A stretch of DNA of 64,000 nucleotides from Brachypterus glaber. Taxonomy: Eukaryota; Arthropoda; Insecta; Coleoptera; Kateretidae. This document shows positions 1 through 12,108 of the stretch, one piece after another. Within the stretch, counting starts at the first letter, position 1; each line of letters begins with the position of its first letter. Made by a program: the position numbers and the translations under genes. The stretch is taken from the NCBI GenBank assembly GCA_958510825.1, contig OY294049.1, positions 30,098,774 through 30,162,773 on the forward strand, written 5' to 3'. Under the pieces are notes generated by a model. The model saw only the letters and a program-made list of their open reading frames with translations, was not told the origin of the DNA and did no database searches.

Positions 1-779
1 CGAATGTGTGGTAAAAGGCGAAGATCATACCGGCCGAACGAAATTACGCGTCGCACCCGGGTCGAAGCTTCGCAAAGGCGGACCCCTTATACGAAAGCAG
101 CAAAGGTATGAGTCACTGCAGGTTTTATTAAATTTCCAGTACATAAAGATTTAAATTAAAAAAATTGATTATAAAAAAGATCGAAAAAAAAAATATTAAA
201 AAAATCGATTAATTGTATTAAAAAATTGATCTTCAAAAGAATGGATCTTTAATATAATCGAAATCCCTGTTGACGATGCATGCTTGCATGCATGCAAAGT
301 TAGCATGGCTATTTAAAGAACGTTAAAAATTGGATGCTTACACATTAAAATAATAATAATAATAACAATAAATAAAAACAAAAAAAATCATAGTTTATTT
401 TGCATTTCGTTGTTTAATCGTTATGTAAATGTAAATTATAAAATTTCCAAGTCCGGTACACAGCGTTTTCGTTTTCTTCGGGTTTCAATTTTTTTCTCCC
501 TGTCTGTAGGTGGTCAGTAAAGCATCTGACTGAAATAACACATCCACACAACGAAGAATTATCTGCTCAACTGTAAGTTCTCTTCTCGTATTTTCCTGTC
601 TGTTTTTTGTCATATTCCAAAAATATAATACCTAACTTATATTTACTTTATTAGCCCAAAAAATCGAAACTTTCGTGTTTATTATACTATTCACAGCACC
701 TGCACTAGAATAGTATTATACGGTAGTTTCGAATAAAAAAAAAAAAATCGTCCTTGGATTTGTTTCATGAAAAAAGCAT
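1..779. other. Intergenic, no gene seen
   Basis: No coding region is supported here. The first ~110 bases are richer in GC than the surroundings and may be the end of a repeat that begins outside the window. Around 276-297 there is a short run of overlapping TGCATG palindromes. The rest is A/T-rich with homopolymer runs. I cannot assign it to a family. Confidence 0.4.
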
Positions 780-1560
780 TTTTTTTTTAAATGTCCGTCT
801 GTCCGATGTCACAGTTTTTTTGAACACGATAACTCAAGAACGAATAATCCGATCGACGAAGTTTTCAGGAAAAATTAAGTTCTACGAGGGGAAGATCCTT
901 ATTGTTTTTAAAAATAATCCCCCCAAAACAAAAAAGTTATGAATGGTTAAACTTTTAAAAAATCGAAAAAAGCTGAAAGAAAATTCCGATTAACGTAACT
1001 TTTTCAGGAAAAATTACTTTTGGAGCTTTCTTCGTCAGATCATCATGGCGCACTATGTGTCCAAACGGGAAAAAATGGTTTTTAATTTTTTTTTTAATAA
1101 AATTAATTTTTGGAAAAAGTGTTTTGCTAAATAATCATTTTTTTGTAAAATGGGGCGTTCCAAACAAAAAAAACTATACCATATATACTATAAAAAGTCC
1201 CAGTATTTCTTAAAAAATCTTAAAACTTTTATTTATCTTTTTTTGCATTGAAATTAATTAAATATACTAAACTGTAATTAAAGTAAACTACTATATATAC
1301 AGTGTTAATTACTTTCCCCCGAGGAAAGTCTTACGTTAGTAAAAACAGATGATTTGCATAAAAAAATCTGTCTGTAGGTCTGTCTGTCCGGGAAACTTGT
1401 GACTACGATAACTTTAGAACGCTTTGAGATAAAAACTTTTAATTTGGATGATACGTTCCTTATCCAAAGTTCTGGGCCTTAAACTCGAAATAATTCCTTC
1501 GTGGGTAAGCTTTGGCTTACTTTAGTAATTTAAAAAAATTATAACTACTACATAACTGCA
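780..1560 (+). repeat. Two diverged copies of a CTGTCTGTCCG-type repeat
   Basis: Two stretches, about 785-880 and 1355-1450, share the same layout: a run of CTGTCTGTCCG, then a G/T-rich spacer, then an ACGATAACT-(C/T)-(A/G)-AGAACG-like block and a weaker downstream match. Such leaders recur in insect intergenic repeats, but I cannot name the family. The short open frames across them show no domain and are not called as genes. Confidence 0.4.
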
Positions 1561-1765
1561 GTTATGTAGAAGGTGCAAAATAATTCTTCCGACGCTTTTT
1601 TTGTAACTTTCATTGCAAAAAAGACGTCAGAGGAAGTCGGAGCCCAAAACTTATAAAACTTTTTCTTCTTAAAAATTTAATTTATATAGTGTGTCCGGAA
1701 ATGATGAGCAAAAATCTCGGGGGATGATTCTACATCATAAAATATAACAAAAAGTTTTTATAAAC

Positions 1766-4090
1766 ATACACTAGGACAAACAATTAAAGGATCAAAAAAA
1801 AATCCTAATTTTTAGCGATTTTTCAAATGGCTGTATCTTTGTGAAAAATAGACGTATCGGAGTCATGAAAAAAGCAATTTGAAGCTTGAAGTCTCTAGTT
1901 TTGAGATTTTGGTATTTTTTTTTTCAAACAACAAGTATCGCGCAATCCTAATGAGTACCGTGAAGAAAAAAATTTTGAATTTTTTTTTGTTTTTTTTTTT
2001 TGGTCCACGGAATTAATTTTTTTTTTTTGACTAAACCACTATATGGATCGTATAGGTTGTTTATCCAGCTTTAATTGTTTTTTTTTGTAAGCTTTGATAC
2101 GACCATATCTCGCTGAGCTATCTGAATTTGAATGGAAATGGATCATTTTGTCTTGGATCATCGATATCTCAGCAACCAGTGGTCCCACAGAGAATTGAAG
2201 ATAGGTTTCAGAAACTTGAATAAATTCTCTATAAAGTTTGGCCATCTTTTTTTTTTTAATTTTCCATTCTTAACATGATTTTGAAAAATGGCGAAAAAAT
2301 GGGCTTTTGGAGGTTTTTTGTAAAATCACGCACTGAATTAAGAATATTGCGAAAACGACTAATGTTAAGTGTGCCTTTTATAGCTCAATATACCCACAAA
2401 AACCCTACAAACTGTCAATTCGATCCATCCAGCCGTTGTTTTGTTTCATTCGATTGAATTTTTGAAAAAAATATAGGATCACGTTTTTTCTCTTAAACGC
2501 TGATAATCTCTAAAAATACGAAAAACAAAAAATTCTCTCGATTTTTTCATATTTTTATAGCGGCCAGCGTTTAAAGTTACGACAAAAAAAAAGTTTTTTT
2601 CAAAATTAAAAAAAAATAAAATTGAAAATTTTTTAGAATGTTTTCCATTTTTTTTTTGATTTACTTCAGAAAATTTATCTAAACAATCTCTTATGATTTC
2701 CAACGCGATTTCCCTACTGCTGACCAACTTTTAATTAAATTTAAAAAAAATTGAATTTCGACCTCAATTCCACTTTTCAGAGATTATTTTGCGATAATTT
2801 TTTTTGAACCAATGGCGTAACTACCGGGGGTGCAGAGGGTGCGGTGAGGAGGGGGCCCGGCATTTAGGGAGCCCCACGCCGTCGAATAAAAAAGCACTGT
2901 TAATGTTTAACATTTTTAAAAATAATTCATTAAAAATACAAATATTAACTAGAATTTGCAGTAGCATCTAAGTAAAAAGGGCGCGTATCGCATTGGCGGT
3001 TATATCAAAGGAACCGCTTAAAGACTGCCAACTTTTTATGAGAAGGCATTTTTATTTTTTTTACTTTTTTCCTTGTTTACTTAACCTAATAAAAAACTTT
3101 AAACATTTCATTTGTTTTTTTATATTTGATAGGGGGCGCAAAGTGATAGGTGCAAACACACACACACACACGCACACACGTGTGTGAAAAAAGCGTAAAT
3201 CCGACAGTGCGACCTCCACGTGGTAGATACGCTTTAGCTAACACTAATGCCGGCGTTTTTTTTTAAATTTCCGGGAATCATTAATTTTTTTTTATTTTTT
3301 TTTTGTCGAAACTTTAAACGCTGGTCGCGATAAAAATGTGAAAAAAATCTAGAATTTTTTTTTCCGTTTTTTTAGAGATTATCAGCGCTTAAGAGAAAAA
3401 ACGTGATCCTATAATTTTTTTAAAAATTCAATCGAATGAAACAAAACAACGGCTGGATGGATCGAATTGAAACTTTGTAAGGTTTTTGTGGTATATTGAG
3501 CTGTAAAAGACACACTTAACATTAGTCGTTTTCGCAATATTCTTAATTCAGCGCGTGATTTTCCAAAAAACCTCCAAAAGCCCATTTTTTCGCCATTCAA
3601 AATCATGTTAAGAATGGAAAATTAAAAAAAAAAAAAACGATGGCCAAACCTTATAGAGAATTTATTCAAGTTTCTGAAACCCATTTTCAATTCTCTGTGG
3701 GACCACTGGTTGCTGAGATATCGATGATCCAAGACAAAATGATCCATTTCCATTCAAATACAAAAAAAAAAACAATTAAAGCTGGATAAACAACCTATCC
3801 GATCCATATAGTGGTTTAGTTGAAAAAAAAAAATTAAAGTCCGTGGACCAAAAAAAAAAACAAAAAAAAATTCAAAAAATTTTTCTTCACGGTACTCATT
3901 AGGATTGCGGGATACTTGTTGTTTGAATTTTTTTGTCCCAAAATCTCAAAATTAGAGACTTCAAGCTTCAAATTGCTTTTTTCATGACTCCGATACGTCT
4001 AATTTTCACAAAGATACAGCCATTTGAAAAATCGTTAAAAATTTGGAATATTTTTTTGTCCTTTAATTGTTTGTCCTAGTGTATGTCTAA
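1766..4090. repeat. Large foldback element, ~0.8 kb arms
   Basis: About 1766-2600 and 3290-4090 are reverse complements of each other with modest divergence. For example GTCCTAGTGTATG near 4075 pairs with CATACACTAGGAC near 1775, and the frame running toward lower coordinates from 2245 recurs on the opposite strand from about 3640. The ~690-base centre holds a GC-rich patch (about 2818-2885) and a (CA)n tract. There is no transposase. It is either a non-autonomous foldback element or two inverted copies of one repeat. The short frames in the arms are by-products. Confidence 0.7.
3156..3186. repeat. (CA)n microsatellite with palindromic end
   Basis: A short CA dinucleotide tract, interrupted by CG steps, ends in ACACACGTGTGTG, which is a perfect palindrome. 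It lies in the centre of the large foldback. Confidence 0.85.
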
Positions 4091-5650
4091 ATATGCGTTC
4101 TAAGGGAGCTAAGCTCCTTTGAAAGTGGCTAAAAAAATCGGTTTTTATTTAATAACTCAGGAACCCTTTGAGATATAACAACGAGGTTTTGCACTTGAAC
4201 TACTCTTAATAAGGCCCATCTTTTTATATTATTTGGGGTACACGCGCCCGCCACGTGGTGTGTGATTCTTTTTTTTACATCCAGTTGGAGTTGAATTCAC
4301 TGTAGTACAGAGTTGTATATAATTCGATGCCAACTAGAACCTTCGCACTTCTACGTTTAATTAACTATTTTTTCTGGATACCCTGTATATCCGATAAAAA
4401 AAATATAGTTGTTTTTATGTGAGGACATATTGGGCTACACGCACAATGTTTGAAGACAATGAAAAACATTTTTTTGTGCCTGTAATGGAGATTTCTCCCG
4501 TTAGATTAGACAGGGACAAAAGTTCTACCCAAAAAGGATAGAAGACATACATACACTCCCACTTCCACCCAACCAAACAAATTCTGTATTTGTTCTTTGT
4601 TGAACAAATACAATATTTACTTGGCCGGGCGAAATTAAAGAAATTACTGGCGCCATCTAAATTTTAGTAGAATTTTCTTATTCTACAGATTCACATTAGC
4701 TATGTTCGTTCGTCCGCTTACTGCTACACTCTCCGGCCAACCAAATAAATACTGTATTTGTTGTATGAAAAATAAATACAGTATTTATTTGGTTGGCTGG
4801 AAAGTGTAGCACAAATGAGATAGAGATAGGGTAGACGTCTTTTGTTTCATAATTCTAGTTGTAGAGAGCTCCATTAGACTTAAAATCAAGCAAAATATAA
4901 CAACGAGGTTTTGCACTTGAACTAATCTTAATAAGGCCCATCTTTTTATATTATTTTCATGTACTTATTTTATTTCATTTCATGCACATAAAAATAACAC
5001 ATAAAAACGGGCCTTGGTAGGATTAGTTGACGTGCAAAACCTCGTTGATATATCTCAAAGGGTTCCTGAGTTATTAAATAAAACCGATTTTTTAAGCCAC
5101 TTTTAAAGGGGCGTAGCTCCCTTATGACGCATTTTTAGACATATGTTTATAGGAACTTTTTGTCATATTTTATGATGTAGAATCATCTGTTAAAATTTCC
5201 AATGCTATTTCAAATACACCGTGTATATGTGACTAAAAAAAAATTCATATTAAAAAGTTTGGAGGTCTCACCCCTTAAATTTATTTAAGAGTTTCATCCC
5301 TAATTTTTTTCAAAATTTTTGAAAAAATCTAGAGGTCGCTCACAGCCAATTTTTAAAAAATATGTTTGCTTAGCTTTTTTTATTTTTTTTTTAAGGCCCA
5401 AGGATTTTTTATTTAAATCTTTTTAACATGAAACGGTATAAAGGGATAGTAAATTGCTAACCTCAAAAAAAATCTGAATTTTTCGTTCAAAAGTTTGAAA
5501 TTCACTACATTGCTTGATTTTAAGTCTAATTACAGGCACAAAAAAATGTTTTTCATTGTCTTCAAACATTGTGCGTGTAGCCCAATATGTCCTCACATAA
5601 AAACAACTATATTTTTTTTATCGGATATACAGGGTATATGGGGTGTTCGA
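4086..5650. repeat. Second, nested foldback cluster
   Basis: Several inverted pairs are nested. Bases 4086-4240 match the reverse complement of about 4975-5140 (shared block CAAAACCTCGTTG and AACTCAGGAACC). Bases about 4370-4510 match the reverse complement of about 5520-5645 (shared block CCCTGTATATCCGAT and CACGCACAATGTTTG). A direct copy of 4160-4230 also occurs at 4895-4970. The outer part of the first foldback (near 1730-1770) pairs again with 5140-5190, so this and the preceding element probably share one family. No coding capacity is seen. Confidence 0.65.
4731..4805. repeat. ~78-bp palindromic element, copy 1
   Basis: A near-perfect hairpin: GCCAACCAAATAAATACTG pairs with CAGTATTTATTTGGTTGGC across a short loop. 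The same element appears at 61816-61895, and a more diverged relative lies at about 4566-4640. It looks like a miniature palindromic repeat rather than a gene. Confidence 0.7.
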
Positions 5651-5880
5651 TTTTTTCATCTCCGTAAGCCCACCGTGTGGTATGAGGCGAAGTTCAAATG
5701 AGTCGCATATGTAATCGTATACGATTTACATATGCCACCTCAAGCACAGTGGTCATAACATAGTTTTTACATTTTTAAGCATGTTGTACCCCAGAGTTTA
5801 ATAAAATTACTTAAAAATGAAGTCTAACGCACTGTGGTCTGAATTCGGAAAAAGATTATCAAAACTTTTTTTTTGTGTTA

Positions 5881-6646
5881 GGGGCTGTCCATATATAACG
5901 TAACGCAATTTTTCAAAAAAATTGACCCCTCCCCCCCCTGTGTAACAAACTGTCACATTTACCATCACCCCCCCTCCCCCTGTGTAACGCGTAACAATAT
6001 AAAAATTTGTATATTTTTTTCTAACATATCTTGATACAGAATTCCGCATAATGCAAGACGGTAAAAAGACGGTGTAAAAATGATACATATTTATTATAAT
6101 AATACATATAGCACTTAATGTACTTAAACGAAAAAATCACTCAAACTTTAAAAAAATATTCATAATCAAGAGCACACAGGGAAAAAATACTAGGTACCTC
6201 TTTTTACACTGAGTGTCACATATAACACGTATATTGTTTATGCACAGGTACACAAAATAGTACACACATTGGTGTTCTGTGAGTGCACATTCCGCGCGAA
6301 AATGTATCATCGCCGATGATTCATCGGCAAGATCACGCAAGAACAGGGCCGTAAGATTTTTTTTTAATATCAATGTCAACAGTTTTTTTACTGATTACAA
6401 TATTATTTAAATATGCATAGTTTCGTCAATTTTTGTGTGAAATGGGGAATTATAGCCCACTAAATAGTAATTTATGTTGAAATAAAAATACATCTGCCAA
6501 GCTTAGGAAATAAACATTAAATTTATTAAATTCCGTTACGTAACGTTTACCTAGACCCCCCCCCCCTCCCCCTGTCACAAACTGTAACAATTTCTCTGAC
6601 CCCCTCCTCCCCCCCTAGGCGCGTTACGTAATATATGGAAAGCCCC
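5881..6646. mobile_element. PIF/Harbinger-like MITE, copy 1
   Basis: A ~766 bp non-coding element with inverted ends GGGGCTGTCCATATA... and ...ATATATGGAAAGCCCC, flanked by TTA on both sides, inserted in a satellite monomer. The subterminal regions hold C-rich runs (CCCCTCCCCCC) at both ends. The 3-bp TTA duplication and GGG-starting ends fit PIF/Harbinger (established for that superfamily); the assignment is inference because no transposase is present. The ends carry one mismatch each relative to copy 3. Confidence 0.7.
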
Positions 6647-6941
6647 TTATTTCATGCCTGCTTGAGTATGGATATATAAAAATTAAGATGATTTACCGCA
6701 CAGTGGTCATAACATAGTTTTTACATTTTAAAGCATGTTGTACCCCATAGTTTAATAAAATTATTTAAAAATGAAGTCGCACTGTGGTCCGAATTAGGAA
6801 AAACATGATCAAAACTTTTTTTTTGTGTATAGCATTTTTCATTCCTGCTTGAGTATGGAAATATAAAAAATAGAATGATTTACCGCACAGTGGTCATAAA
6901 ATAGTTTTTATATTTTTAAGCATGCTGTACCCCAGAGTTTA

Positions 6942-7062
6942 ATAATAATAATAATAATAATAATGACTTTATTCCGGCATAAGAATGCCATAATTAAATA
7001 ATACAAAATTTAAATATATACAGTATTACAATAGTAGGTAATAATAAAATAAAATTATTTAA
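6942..7062 (-). mobile_element. Short retroposon 3' tail with (TAA)n, in a satellite monomer
   Basis: A (TAA)n run is followed by TGACTTTATTCCGGCATAAG and ~90 more bases before the satellite resumes. Read on the minus strand it ends in an A-rich (TTA)n tail, as 5'-truncated LINE or SINE insertions do. Copies at about 9772-9892 and 12605-12712 came with the tandem duplication. The parent family is not identifiable. Confidence 0.5.
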
Positions 7063-7528
7063 AACGTACTGTGGTCCGAATTCGGAAAAAAGTGGTCAAA
7101 TTTTTTTTGTGTGTTATCGCATTTTTCAAGTCTGTACGACAGTATATAAATTTATATGATAAAAACTTTTTTTTGTGTGTTATAGCATTTTTTATGTCTG
7201 CTTGAGTATGGCAAAATAAAAATTAAGATGATTTACCGCACAGTGATCATAACATAGTTTTTACATTTTTAACCATGTTGTACCCCAGAGTTCAATAAAA
7301 TTATTTAATATTGATTACACTTCTGCGCATGTTGTACCCCAGAATTCAATAAAATTATTTCAAAATGATGGCTAGCTGTGGTCCGAATGGAAAAAAGTGG
7401 TCAATTTTTTTTTGTGTGTTATCGCATTTTTTAAGTCTGTACGACAGTATATAAATTTATATTATTTACCGCACAGTGGACATAGCTTAGGTTATACATT
7501 TTTAAGCATGCTGTACCCCAGTATGATC

Positions 7529-7800
7529 CAGGCCCGTAACTGGGAAAGTGCTAGGGGGTGCTCAGCACCCCTTGGCATGATTTTGAGAACCCCCTGGCGA
7601 AATAAGCACTAAGCACCCCCACAGGGGGTGCTTAAGCCCAGTTGGTAAAATTGAGTGGCAGATTTCGTAAAATGTATAAATGTCAAAATTGTCAGTCATT
7701 TTTTCCGACATTTTAAAGTTTTTTATATTTTTACCATATTTTACAAGTTTCCTTTAAAAATAAGTGATTGTACAATAATAAAAATTTCTACCTGACTACA
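7529..7800. mobile_element. Left end of a DNA transposon (CAGGCCCGTAACT terminus)
   Basis: The satellite stops at 7528 and a terminus CAGGCCCGTAACT begins, followed by a hairpin-rich stretch with GGGGTGCTCAGCACCCC and AGCACCCCCACAGGGGGTGCT-like palindromes. The reverse complement of the same terminus closes at 28391, where the satellite resumes. CCAGTAT lies directly outside the element on both sides, as a possible duplicated target. A duplicate of this end lies at 10359-10630. No transposase remains; the R2-like element sits inside it. Confidence 0.6.
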
Positions 7801-7842
7801 GAAAAAGAAAAAATCTAGAAAATCGATGTTTTGTTACATAAA

Positions 7843-8306
7843 ATGTGTGATTCTTCCGATGATGAGTATAATCCTCTCAAATATCTAAATAGTGGCAAGG
7901 CAAGGCCAATAATTACAAAATGCACTATTGACCCAGTCGACGCACAAGATGCTTGCTCAAAATCCAGTAATCCAGTTGTATGTGATGATTGTAAAAAAAG
8001 TTTTTCTTCCTTACGTGGGATGCGATGTCATAGAAGCAAGGTACATCGCGTTGAAGCCAATAATGATACCCTTAATAAAATTATTAAAAATAAAAAGTTA
8101 TTACCAGAACAAACCATAGTAAATAAAACGCAAAAATCATATGAAATATCGAAGGACTGAAACTTGAATGTACAAAATGGAATAAAATATTTAATGAAAT
8201 TGAAAATTCTGAATATTTTGATCCTGATATATTTAACAGTAAGATTATTGATTTTTAAAAATTTCTTTCCGAATCAAATAAAAAACTTCCTGGTCAAAAA
8301 CATCCA
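7843..8306 (+). pseudogene. R2-like retrotransposon ORF, N-terminal zinc-finger part, copy 1
   Basis: The ATG at 7843 opens 105 codons. Residues about 46-69 form a C2H2 zinc finger: C-x2-C (CDDC), then SFSSLRGM, then H-x4-H. N-terminal C2H2 fingers before the RT are typical of R2-clade elements and bind target DNA. The frame stops at 8158-8160. After a shift it continues (EIENSEYFDPDIF), meets an in-frame TAA near 8250 and reaches LPGQKHP, where the tandem junction cuts it at about 8306. The same LPGPKHPAIK block continues at 25442, which joins this piece to the RT body there. It is broken and not functional here. Confidence 0.65.
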
Positions 8307-8518
8307 CCCACCGTGTGGTATGAGGCGAAGTTCAAATGAGTCGCATATGTAATCGTATACGATTTACATATGCCACCTCAAGCACAGTGGTCATAACATA
8401 GTTTTTACATTTTTAAGCATGTTGTACCCCAGAGTTTAATAAAATTACTTAAAAATGAAGTCTAACGCACTGTGGTCTGAATTCGGAAAAAGATTATCAA
8501 AACTTTTTTTTTGTGTTA

Positions 8519-9283
8519 GGGGCTGTCCATATATAACGTAACGCAATTTTTCAAAAAAATTGACCCCTCCCCCCCCTGTGTAACAAACTGTCACATTTAC
8601 CATCACCCCCCCTCCCCCTGTGTAACGCGTAACAATATAAAAATTTGTATATTTTTTTCTAACATATCTTGATACAGAATTCCGCATAATGCAAGACGGT
8701 AAAAAGACGGTGTAAAAATGATACATATTTATTATAATAATACATATAGCACTTAATGTACTTAAACGAAAAAATCACTCAAACTTTAAAAAAATATTCA
8801 TAATCAAGAGCACACAGGGAAAAAATACTAGGTACCTCTTTTTACACTGAGTGTCACATATAACACGTATATTGTTTATGCACAGGTACACAAAATAGTA
8901 CACACATTGGTGTTCTGTGAGTGCACATTCCGCGCGAAAATGTATCATCGCCGATGATTCATCGGCAAGATCACGCAAGAACAGGGCCGTAAGATTTTTT
9001 TTTAATATCAATGTCAACAGTTTTTTTACTGATTACAATATTATTTAAATATGCATAGTTTCGTCAATTTTTGTGTGAAATGGGGAATTATAGCCCACTA
9101 AATAGTAATTTATGTTGAAATAAAAATACATCTGCCAAGCTTAGGAAATAAACATTAAATTTATTAAATTCCGTTACGTAACGTTTACCTAGACCCCCCC
9201 CCCTCCCCCTGTCACAAACTGTAACAATTTCTCTGACCCCCTCCTCCCCCCCTAGGCGCGTTACGTAATATATGGAAAGCCCC
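8519..9283. mobile_element. PIF/Harbinger-like MITE, copy 2 (by segmental duplication)
   Basis: Nearly identical to copy 1, with the same end mismatches and the same small deletion just after the right TTA. It arose with the enclosing tandem unit and is not an independent insertion. Confidence 0.7.
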
Positions 9284-10672
9284 TTATTTCATGCCTGCTT
9301 GAGTATGGATATATAAAAATTAAGATGATTTACCGTACAGTGGTCATAACATAGTTTTTACATTTTTAAGCATGCTGTACCCCAGAGTTTTATAAAATTA
9401 TTTAAAAATGAAATATAACGCACTGTGGTCCGAATTCGGAAAAATATGATAAAAACCTTTTTTTGTGTGTTATAGCATTTTTCATGCCTGCTTGAGTATG
9501 GAAATATAAAAATTAAGATGATTTACCGCACAGTGGTCATAACATAGTTTTTACATTTTAAAGCATGTTGTACCCCATAGTTTAATAAAATTATTTAAAA
9601 ATGAAGTCGCACTGTGGTCCGAATTAGGAAAAACATGATCAAAACTTTTTTTTTGTGTATAGCATTTTTCATTCCTGCTTGAGTATGGAAATATAAAAAA
9701 TAGAATGATTTACCGCACAGTGGTCATAAAATAGTTTTTATATTTTTAAGCATGCTGTACCCTAGAGTTTAATAATAATAATAATAATAATAATGACTTT
9801 ATTCCGGCATAAGAATGCCATAATTAAATAATACAAAATTTAAATATATACAGTATTACAATAGTAGGTAATAATAAAATAAAATTATTTAAAACGTACT
9901 GTGGTCCGAATTCGGAAAAAAGTGGTCAAATTTTTTTTGTGTGTTATCGCATTTTTCAAGTCTGTACGACAGTATATAAATTTATATGATAAAAACTTTT
10001 TTTTGTGTGTTATAGCATTTTTTATGTCTGCTTGAGTATGGCAAAATAAAAATTAAGATGATTTACCGCACAGTGATCATAACATAGTTTTTACATTTTT
10101 AACCATGTTGTACCCCAGAGTTCAATAAAATTATTTAATATTGATTACACTTCTGCGCATGTTGTACCCCAGAATTCAATAAAATTATTTCAAAATGATG
10201 GCTAGCTGTGGTCCGAATGGAAAAAAGTGGTCAATTTTTTTTTGTGTGTTATCGCATTTTTTAAGTCTGTACGACAGTATATAAATTTATATTATTTACC
10301 GCACAGTGGACATAGCTTAGGTTATACATTTTTAAGCATGCTGTACCCCAGTATGATCCAGGCCCGTAACTGGGAAAGTGCTAGGGGGTGCTCAGCACCC
10401 CTTGGCATGATTTTGAGAACCCCCTGGCGAAATAAGCACTAAGCACCCCCACAGGGGGTGCTTAAGCCCAGTTGGTAAAATTGAGTGGCAGATTTCGTAA
10501 AATGTATAAATGTCAAAATTGTCAGTCATTTTTTCCGACATTTTAAAGTTTTTTATATTTTTACCATATTTTACAAGTTTCCTTTAAAAATAAGTGATTG
10601 TACAATAATAAAAATTTCTACCTGACTACAGAAAAAGAAAAAATCTAGAAAATCGATGTTTTGTTACATAAA

Positions 10673-11136
10673 ATGTGTGATTCTTCCGATGATGAGTATA
10701 ATCCTCTCAAATATCTAAATAGTGGCAAGGCAAGGCCAATAATTACAAAATGCACTATTGACCCAGTCGACGCACAAGATGCTTGCTCAAAATCCAGTAA
10801 TCCAGTTGTATGTGATGATTGTAAAAAAAGTTTTTCTTCCTTACGTGGGATGCGATGTCATAGAAGCAAGGTACATCGCGTTGAAGCCAATAATGATACC
10901 CTTAATAAAATTATTAAAAATAAAAAGTTATTACCAGAACAAACCATAGTAAATAAAACGCAAAAATCATATGAAATATCGAAGGACTGAAACTTGAATG
11001 TACAAAATGGAATAAAATATTTAATGAAATTGAAAATTCTGAATATTTTGATCCTGATATATTTAACAGTAAGATTATTGATTTTTAAAAATTTCTTTCC
11101 GAATCAAATAAAAAACTTCCTGGTCAAAAACATCCA
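10673..11136 (+). pseudogene. R2-like ORF, N-terminal zinc-finger part, copy 2
   Basis: This copy matches copy 1 across the 105-codon frame and the following broken part, including the same frame break near 10988 and the same in-frame TAA. Shared lesions show that the duplication happened after the element had decayed. It is cut at the same tandem junction. Confidence 0.65.
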
Positions 11137-11348
11137 CCCACCGTGTGGTATGAGGCGAAGTTCAAATGAGTCGCATATGTAATCGTATACGATTTACATA
11201 TGCCACCTCAAGCACAGTGGTCATAACATAGTTTTTACATTTTTAACCATGTTATACCCCAGAGTTTAATAAAATTACTTAAAAATGAAGTCTAACTCAC
11301 TGTGGTCTGAATTCGGAAAAAGATGATCAAAACTTTTTTTTTGTGTTA

Positions 11349-12108
11349 GGGGCTGTCCATATATTACGTAACGCAATTTTTCAAAAAAATTGACCCCTCC
11401 CCCCCCTGTGTAACTGTCACATTTACCAACACCCCCCCCCCCCCCTGTGTAACGCGTAACAATATAAAAATTTGTATATTTTTTTCTAACATATCTTGAT
11501 ACAAAATTCCGCATAATGCAAGACGGTAAAAAGACGGTGTAAAAATGATACATATTTATTATAATAATACATATAGCACTTAATGTACTTAAACGAAAAA
11601 ATCACTCAAACTTTAAAAAAATATTCATAATCAATATCACACAGGGAAAAAATACTAGGTACCTCTTTTTACACTGAGTGTCACATATAACACGTATATT
11701 GTTTATGCACAGGTACACAAAATAGTACACACATTGGTGTTCTGTGAGTACACATTCCGCGCGAAAATGTATCATCGCCGATGATTCATCGGCAAGATCA
11801 CGCAAGAACAGGGCCGTAAGATTTTTTTTAATATCAATGTCAACAGTTTTTTTACTGTTTACAATATTATTTAAATATGCATAGTTTCGTCAATTTTTGT
11901 GTGAAATGGGGAATTATGGCCCACTAAATAGTAATTTATGTTGAAATAAAAATACATCTGCCAAGCTTAGGAAATAAACATTAAATTTATTAAATTCCGT
12001 TACGTAACGTTTACCTAGACCCCCCCCCTCCCCCTGTCACAAACTGTAACAATTTCTCTGACTCCCTCCTCCCCCCCTAGGCGCGTTACGTAATATATGG
12101 ACAGCCCC
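11349..12108. mobile_element. PIF/Harbinger-like MITE, copy 3, perfect 26-bp TIRs
   Basis: In this copy the first and last 26 bases are exact reverse complements (starting GGGGCTGTCCATATATTACG) and the flanks read GTGTTA/element/TTATAGCA. This matches the uninterrupted satellite consensus GTGTTATAGCA, so the 3-bp TTA duplication is directly visible. This unit therefore keeps the more ancestral state. Confidence 0.75.

Larger units (their letters stand above)
5748..7528 (+). repeat. ~187-193 bp satellite block (recurs in units 2 and 3)
   Basis: Monomers start with CAGTGGTCATAACATAG and include GTACCCCAGAGTTTAATAA and CACTGTGGTCCGAATTCGG; successive starts at 6701 and 6888 are 187 bases apart and at 9338 and 9531 are 193 apart. 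The array is broken by the MITE at 5881 and by a short retroposon tail at about 6942. Equivalent blocks run about 8386-10358 and 11216-13136. Several shortened monomers are present toward the end of each block. Confidence 0.8.

Noticed and set aside
5807..6379. Minus-strand frames of 93 and 80 codons repeated in each unit
   Set aside because: They are inside the MITE and its C-rich ends. The glycine runs come from the C tracts.
7397..7612. Frame of 71 codons that recurs at 10227 and partly at 13056
   Set aside because: It lies in satellite and crosses the DNA-transposon boundary; the recurrence comes from the tandem duplication, and no domain is visible.
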